Shown here: one piece after another, positions 54,479 to 57,462 of the stretch
How the letters are laid out: each line of letters opens with the position of its first letter
Numbering within the stretch: the first letter of the stretch is position 1
NCBI GenBank assembly: GCA_022711655.1
Contig: JAKLEM010000009.1
Span: 1 to 57,462 of the forward strand
DNA from: Candidatus Auribacterota bacterium
GTDB lineage: Bacteria > Auribacterota > Ancaeobacteria > Ancaeobacterales > Ancaeobacteraceae
Direction of reading: 5' to 3'
DNA: 57,462 nucleotides
Translations under genes and position numbers: made by a program
The notes under the pieces: generated by a model
Database searches by the model: none
Seen by the model: only the letters and a program-made list of their open reading frames with translations
Told to the model about the DNA's origin: nothing

Positions 54479-54557
54479 CTTGCCGCCGGTGTGCAAAAGT
54501 GAGAGAGTGTCAGTATCCGTTAAGCTACGCCACACTGCCGTGGCGGCAAGTCCACGG
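54479..54557 (+). ncRNA. candidate structured leader of the purF-like gene
   Basis: CTTGCCGCC (54479-54487) pairs exactly with GGCGGCAAG (54542-54550), and GTGTG (54489-54493) with CACAC (54531-54535). A second hairpin, CCGTGG (54538-54543) with CCACGG (54552-54557), uses part of the same bases, so the two folds exclude each other. The ribosome site AAGGAGG of the gene follows at 54573-54579. No known riboswitch is recognised. Confidence 0.35.
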
Positions 54558-54584
54558 AATGAGGGATAGTACAAGGAGGTGCGT

Positions 54585-56057
54585 ATGAGCGGTATCTTCG
54601 GAGTGGTGTCAAAAGGCGATTGTTCCGAGACCCTTTTTTACGGCGTCGATTATCATTCGCATCTCGGCACCGAATTCGGCGGGATGGCTATCCTGGGCGA
54701 GACGTTCCAGCGCCATATCCACAACATCAGCCACAGCCAGTTCAAGTCCAAGTTCTTCGAGGACCGCAGGGCGATGACCGGCAAGAAGGGGATCGGCGTC
54801 GTCAGCGACAACAACGAGCAGCCGATCTACATCAATTCCAGGCACGGCCAGTTCTGCCTGGTGACCAGCGGCCTGGTCGAGAACATCGATGAACTTGTGC
54901 GCGAGCAGATGGCGCAGGGGTATTCGTTCAGCGAGGTGACCAAGGGCGGCATCAACGTGACCGAGCTGATCGCCAAGCTGATCATCCAGGGCAAAGACCT
55001 GGTCGACGGGATCGAGCGGATGTTCGACCGGATACACGGGTCGTGCTCGCTGCTCCTTTTGCACCGGGACGGCATTTACGCGGCGCGCGACCGCCTGGGG
55101 TACACCCCACTGATCATCGGGACGCGCGACGACGCGTGCGCCGTCACATCGGAAACGAGCGCTTTCCCTAATAACCGGTTCAAGATATCCAAATACCTCC
55201 AGCCGGGCGAGATCGTCCTTATGACGGAAGACGGGCTGGTCCAGAAGCGCCCCGGCGGAGGGTGTAACCAGATCTGCACGTTCCTGTGGATCTACACCGG
55301 CTTTCCGGCGTCCGATTACGAAGGGATCAATACCGAGATCGTCCGCGAGCGCTGCGGCAGGGCGATGGCGCGCAAGGACAAGGATATCCAGATCGACGTC
55401 GTGTCCGGCATACCCGATTCGGGGCTCGCTCATGCGCTCGGCTATGCGATGGAATCGGGCAAGCCGTTTCGCCGGCCGCTGGTGAAATATACCCCCGGCT
55501 ACGGCAGAAGCTACACCCCGCCGACGCAGGAGATGCGCGACCTCATCGCGACGATGAAGCTGATCCCGATCAAGGAGATCATCGAGGGCAACCGGATCGT
55601 CGTCTGCGAAGACTCGATCGTCCGCGGGACGCAGCTGAAGAATTTCACGGTGAACAAGCTGTGGGAGTGCGGCGTCCGTGAGATCCACGTGCGGCCGGCG
55701 TGTCCGGCGCTGATGTATCCGTGCAGGTTCTGCCTCTCGACGAGGAGTATCCACGAGCTGGCGTCGCGAAAGGCGATACGCGCGATCGAAGGGCACGACC
55801 TCGAGGATGTCTCCGAATATATCGACGAGACGACGGAGAAGCACAGCAGGATGATCGAGTGGATCAGGAAAGACCTGAATGTGACTACGCTGCGCTACCA
55901 GACGCTCAAAGACATGATCGCCGCAGTCGGCCTGCCGGCGGATAGGCTCTGCCTTTATTGCTGGACCGGGATTACCCCGCAAGTGTGGGCTCGCGAAAGC
56001 CATGAGGGAAAGAAGGCGGCGGTGACGGTCAAAGGGAAGGTGAAGACAGGGGTCTGA
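54585..56057 (+). CDS. PurF-like amidophosphoribosyltransferase with Ser in place of the catalytic Cys
   Basis: A 490-residue protein with both PurF domains. The Ntn glutaminase domain (1-220) begins MSGIFGVVSKGD, where active PurF begins with Cys after Met removal; here Ser2 would be the N-terminal residue. The phosphoribosyltransferase domain has VSGIPDSGLAHALGYA and the PRPP loop CEDSIVRGT (341-349). Cys231, CRFC and CLYC (456-459) fit the [4Fe-4S] type of PurF. GTG 54579 would add only two residues and does not change the point. It may use Ser as nucleophile, use free ammonia, or be a paralog with another job; a true purF may lie elsewhere. Confidence 0.85.
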   Translation: MSGIFGVVSKGDCSETLFYGVDYHSHLGTEFGGMAILGETFQRHIHNISHSQFKSKFFEDRRAMTGKKGIGVVSDNNEQPIYINSRHGQFCLVTSGLVENIDELVREQMAQGYSFSEVTKGGINVTELIAKLIIQGKDLVDGIERMFDRIHGSCSLLLLHRDGIYAARDRLGYTPLIIGTRDDACAVTSETSAFPNNRFKISKYLQPGEIVLMTEDGLVQKRPGGGCNQICTFLWIYTGFPASDYEGINTEIVRERCGRAMARKDKDIQIDVVSGIPDSGLAHALGYAMESGKPFRRPLVKYTPGYGRSYTPPTQEMRDLIATMKLIPIKEIIEGNRIVVCEDSIVRGTQLKNFTVNKLWECGVREIHVRPACPALMYPCRFCLSTRSIHELASRKAIRAIEGHDLEDVSEYIDETTEKHSRMIEWIRKDLNVTTLRYQTLKDMIAAVGLPADRLCLYCWTGITPQVWARESHEGKKAAVTVKGKVKTGV

Positions 56058-56065
56058 TCATAGTA

Positions 56066-56087
56066 GGGTCCAGGCATGCCTGGACCC
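56066..56087. repeat. perfect 22-base palindrome
   Basis: GGGTCCAGGCATGCCTGGACCC, between the purF-like gene (stop at 56057) and the next ATG (56105). As RNA it would form a nine-base-pair hairpin with a small loop. No T-run follows, so it is not a standard terminator. Confidence 0.7.
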
Positions 56088-56104
56088 TGCCGACAAGGTT
56101 CGGT

Positions 56105-56302
56105 ATGCACGAGTTCATCAGGGTCAGGAAAGAGATCCTCGGCGCCGCGCTCGTCGAATGGATCAAGAAGCTCGGCTGGGTGGAGGAATTCGACCACCAC
56201 GGCAGGACGGAGCTGCACCTGACCTACAAGGGGCTGGTCGAGATGAACGACAAGGGGGTCGACCTGGAGAGGGTGATCGAGCGCTCGCAGGAAGGGCAGT
56301 GA
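56105..56302 (+). CDS. small hypothetical protein
   Basis: A 65-residue soluble protein, rich in charged residues, reading as a helix-strand-helix (FIRVRKEILGAALVEWIKKLGWVEEF, then HGRTELHLTYKGLVEMNDKGVDLERVIER). The pattern could be a small winged-helix-like fold (TELHLTYKGL), but I do not recognise it. Upstream of dnaX. Confidence 0.55.
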   Translation: MHEFIRVRKEILGAALVEWIKKLGWVEEFDHHGRTELHLTYKGLVEMNDKGVDLERVIERSQEGQ

Positions 56303-56320
56303 AACGCCGACGCTTTTCTT

Positions 56321-56348
56321 TTGACTTTCGCCGCTCGTTGTCTAAAAA
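56321..56348 (+). promoter_or_regulatory. promoter for dnaX
   Basis: TTGACT (56321-56326), 16-base spacer, TAAAAA (56343-56348), 42 bases before the ATG at 56390. Confidence 0.5.
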
Positions 56349-56389
56349 TACAGACCGTTACGGTTGTGCTGAACGCAGAGGGGTTTCAT

Positions 56390-57462
56390 ATGGAATACCA
56401 GGTCGTCGCGCGGCGGTTTCGTCCGCAGCGGTTTGAAGATATCGTCGGGCAGGATGCGATCGTCCAGACGCTCAAGAACGCGATCGCGATGAACCGGATC
56501 GCCCACGCCTACCTTTTCTCGGGCCCGCGGGGGATCGGCAAGACAACGATCGCGCGCATCTACGCCAAGGCGCTCAACTGCAAAGAGGGTCCCACCGACA
56601 AGCCGTGCGGCGTGTGCCCCAACTGCACCGAGATCGCCGCGAGCTCGTCTTTGGACGTCATCGAGATCGACGGGGCGTCAAACCGCGGCATCGACCATAT
56701 CCGCGACCTGCGGGAGAACGTCAAGTATTCGCCCGCCGCCAGCCGGTACAAGATCTATATCATCGACGAAGTCCATATGCTTTCCAACGAGGCGTTCAAC
56801 GCCCTGCTGAAGACGCTCGAAGAGCCGCCCCCGCACGTGAAGTTCTTTTTCGCGACGACCGAGCAGAATAAGATACTGCCGACGATCCTCTCGCGCTGCC
56901 AGAAGTTCGAGCTGCGCCGGATCACCGCGAAGGACGTCGTCGGGCGCCTGGCGATGATCGCGAAAAACGACAAGATCCAGATCGACGACGAGTCGCTCGC
57001 GGCGGTCGCCCGGGCTGGGCTGGGGAGCATGCGCGACGCCGAATCGATCCTTGAGCAGATGATCTCCTACTGCGGGAAAAAGATCACCTACGAGAAGATC
57101 GCCGAAGTGCTCGGCATCGTTCAGGACGATACGAATTTCGAGGTGGCCGCCGCCGTGCGGGCGGAAGACGTCGGCGCGCTCCTGAAGATCGTTGACCGGA
57201 TCGCCGGGGAAGGCAAGGATTTCGCCCGGTTCCTCAACGGGCTCACCGGCCATTTTCGCTCGCTCCTCGTCCTCAAGATCGCGAAAGACGACGGCTCTCT
57301 GCTCGATATCCCGAAAGACACCTTCAAGAAATACCAGCAGCAGGAGAAGGAGTTCGGCGAGGAGGAGCTCTGCGCGCTGACCGACCTGTGCTCGCGCGCC
57401 GAGCTGGACATCAGGCAGGCGGTCTCGGTGCGCGTCACCGTCGAAATGGCGCTTATCAAGAT
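56390..57462 (+). CDS. dnaX: DNA polymerase III gamma/tau subunit (5' part; runs off window)
   Basis: The first 357 residues of the clamp-loader ATPase. It begins MEYQVVARRFRPQRFEDIVG, then QDAIVQTLKNAI. Walker A is GPRGIGKT (45-52), the zinc Cys are 64, 73, 76 and 79 (CGVCPNC), Walker B with sensor is DEVHML (126-131), then LLKTLEEPPPHVKF and TILSRCQKFELRRI (Arg-finger region). The lid (domain II) and the collar (domain III) start follow. The frame stays open to the window edge, so whether a tau-length C-terminus exists is not known. A transcript of dnaX normally continues into an ybaB/recR unit, outside this window. Confidence 0.95.
   Translation, partial: MEYQVVARRFRPQRFEDIVGQDAIVQTLKNAIAMNRIAHAYLFSGPRGIGKTTIARIYAKALNCKEGPTDKPCGVCPNCTEIAASSSLDVIEIDGASNRGIDHIRDLRENVKYSPAASRYKIYIIDEVHMLSNEAFNALLKTLEEPPPHVKFFFATTEQNKILPTILSRCQKFELRRITAKDVVGRLAMIAKNDKIQIDDESLAAVARAGLGSMRDAESILEQMISYCGKKITYEKIAEVLGIVQDDTNFEVAAAVRAEDVGALLKIVDRIAGEGKDFARFLNGLTGHFRSLLVLKIAKDDGSLLDIPKDTFKKYQQQEKEFGEEELCALTDLCSRAELDIRQAVSVRVTVEMALIK

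Overview
The window (57,462 bases, GC-rich) comes from a Gram-negative bacterium. It holds two RND efflux loci with a TolC gene, an LpxL/HtrB-type lipid A acyltransferase, several lipoproteins and a VanX-like dipeptidase. I could not assign a phylum firmly. A secreted giant protein that begins its mature part with a CSLAPESIF-like stretch, and the overall mix of genes, remind me of uncultivated Omnitrophota/PVC-type genomes, but that is inference. About 46 protein genes and one tRNA can be supported. All but two protein genes are on the plus strand.

Layout. 1-5434: end of an RND permease, a small secreted EDLxKG-motif protein, a gene remnant, a lipoprotein and a DUF2252 protein. 5645-13824: a DUF4239 membrane protein, a GH63-like glucosidase, a CPA2 antiporter and a 1089-residue exported protein that joins HEAT-like repeats to a caspase-like His/Cys dyad and a HExxH motif. 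13924-17887: purU, then two minus-strand genes (DUF2079 membrane protein and AMP-dependent ligase). 18025-23365: a PAS histidine kinase and small metabolic genes around tRNA-Ser(GGA). 20490-20735 and 23366-24100 are packed with tRNA-derived repeats, hairpins and a 0.4-kb palindromic element.

24345-34358 is the most coherent system. A promoter with an ArsR-type palindrome precedes genes for a SulP anion transporter, an ArsR regulator lacking cysteines, a HTH-EIIA(PtsN-like) protein and a six-subunit membrane complex related to hydrogenase-4/complex I. Its large subunit has lost the NiFe-binding cysteine motifs and no ferredoxin-type subunit is encoded, so it looks like an Ehr-type (energy-converting hydrogenase-related) ion pump linked to anion transport, not a hydrogenase.

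34627-40576 is an envelope locus: a second EDLxKG protein, an LpxL-like acyltransferase, TolC and an RND permease, with no membrane-fusion gene. 40592-50065 carries central and polyamine metabolism: aldo/keto reductase, DUF523/DUF1722, sugar porter, N-carbamoylputrescine amidase, phosphofructokinase, agmatine deiminase and a shortened AlkD-like protein. 50153-54452 holds exported proteins (DUF5666-like, cyclophilin, glutathione peroxidase, VanX-like) and a DEAD-box helicase with a long Q/H/P/G/R tail. 54585-57462 holds a PurF-like protein with Ser in place of the catalytic Cys, a 65-residue protein and the start of dnaX.

The strongest candidates for something undescribed are the exported HEAT/caspase-like/zincin protein (10555-13824), the SulP-ArsR-EIIA-Ehr operon, the paired EDLxKG proteins beside both RND loci, and the Ser-PurF with a possible attenuator-like leader.
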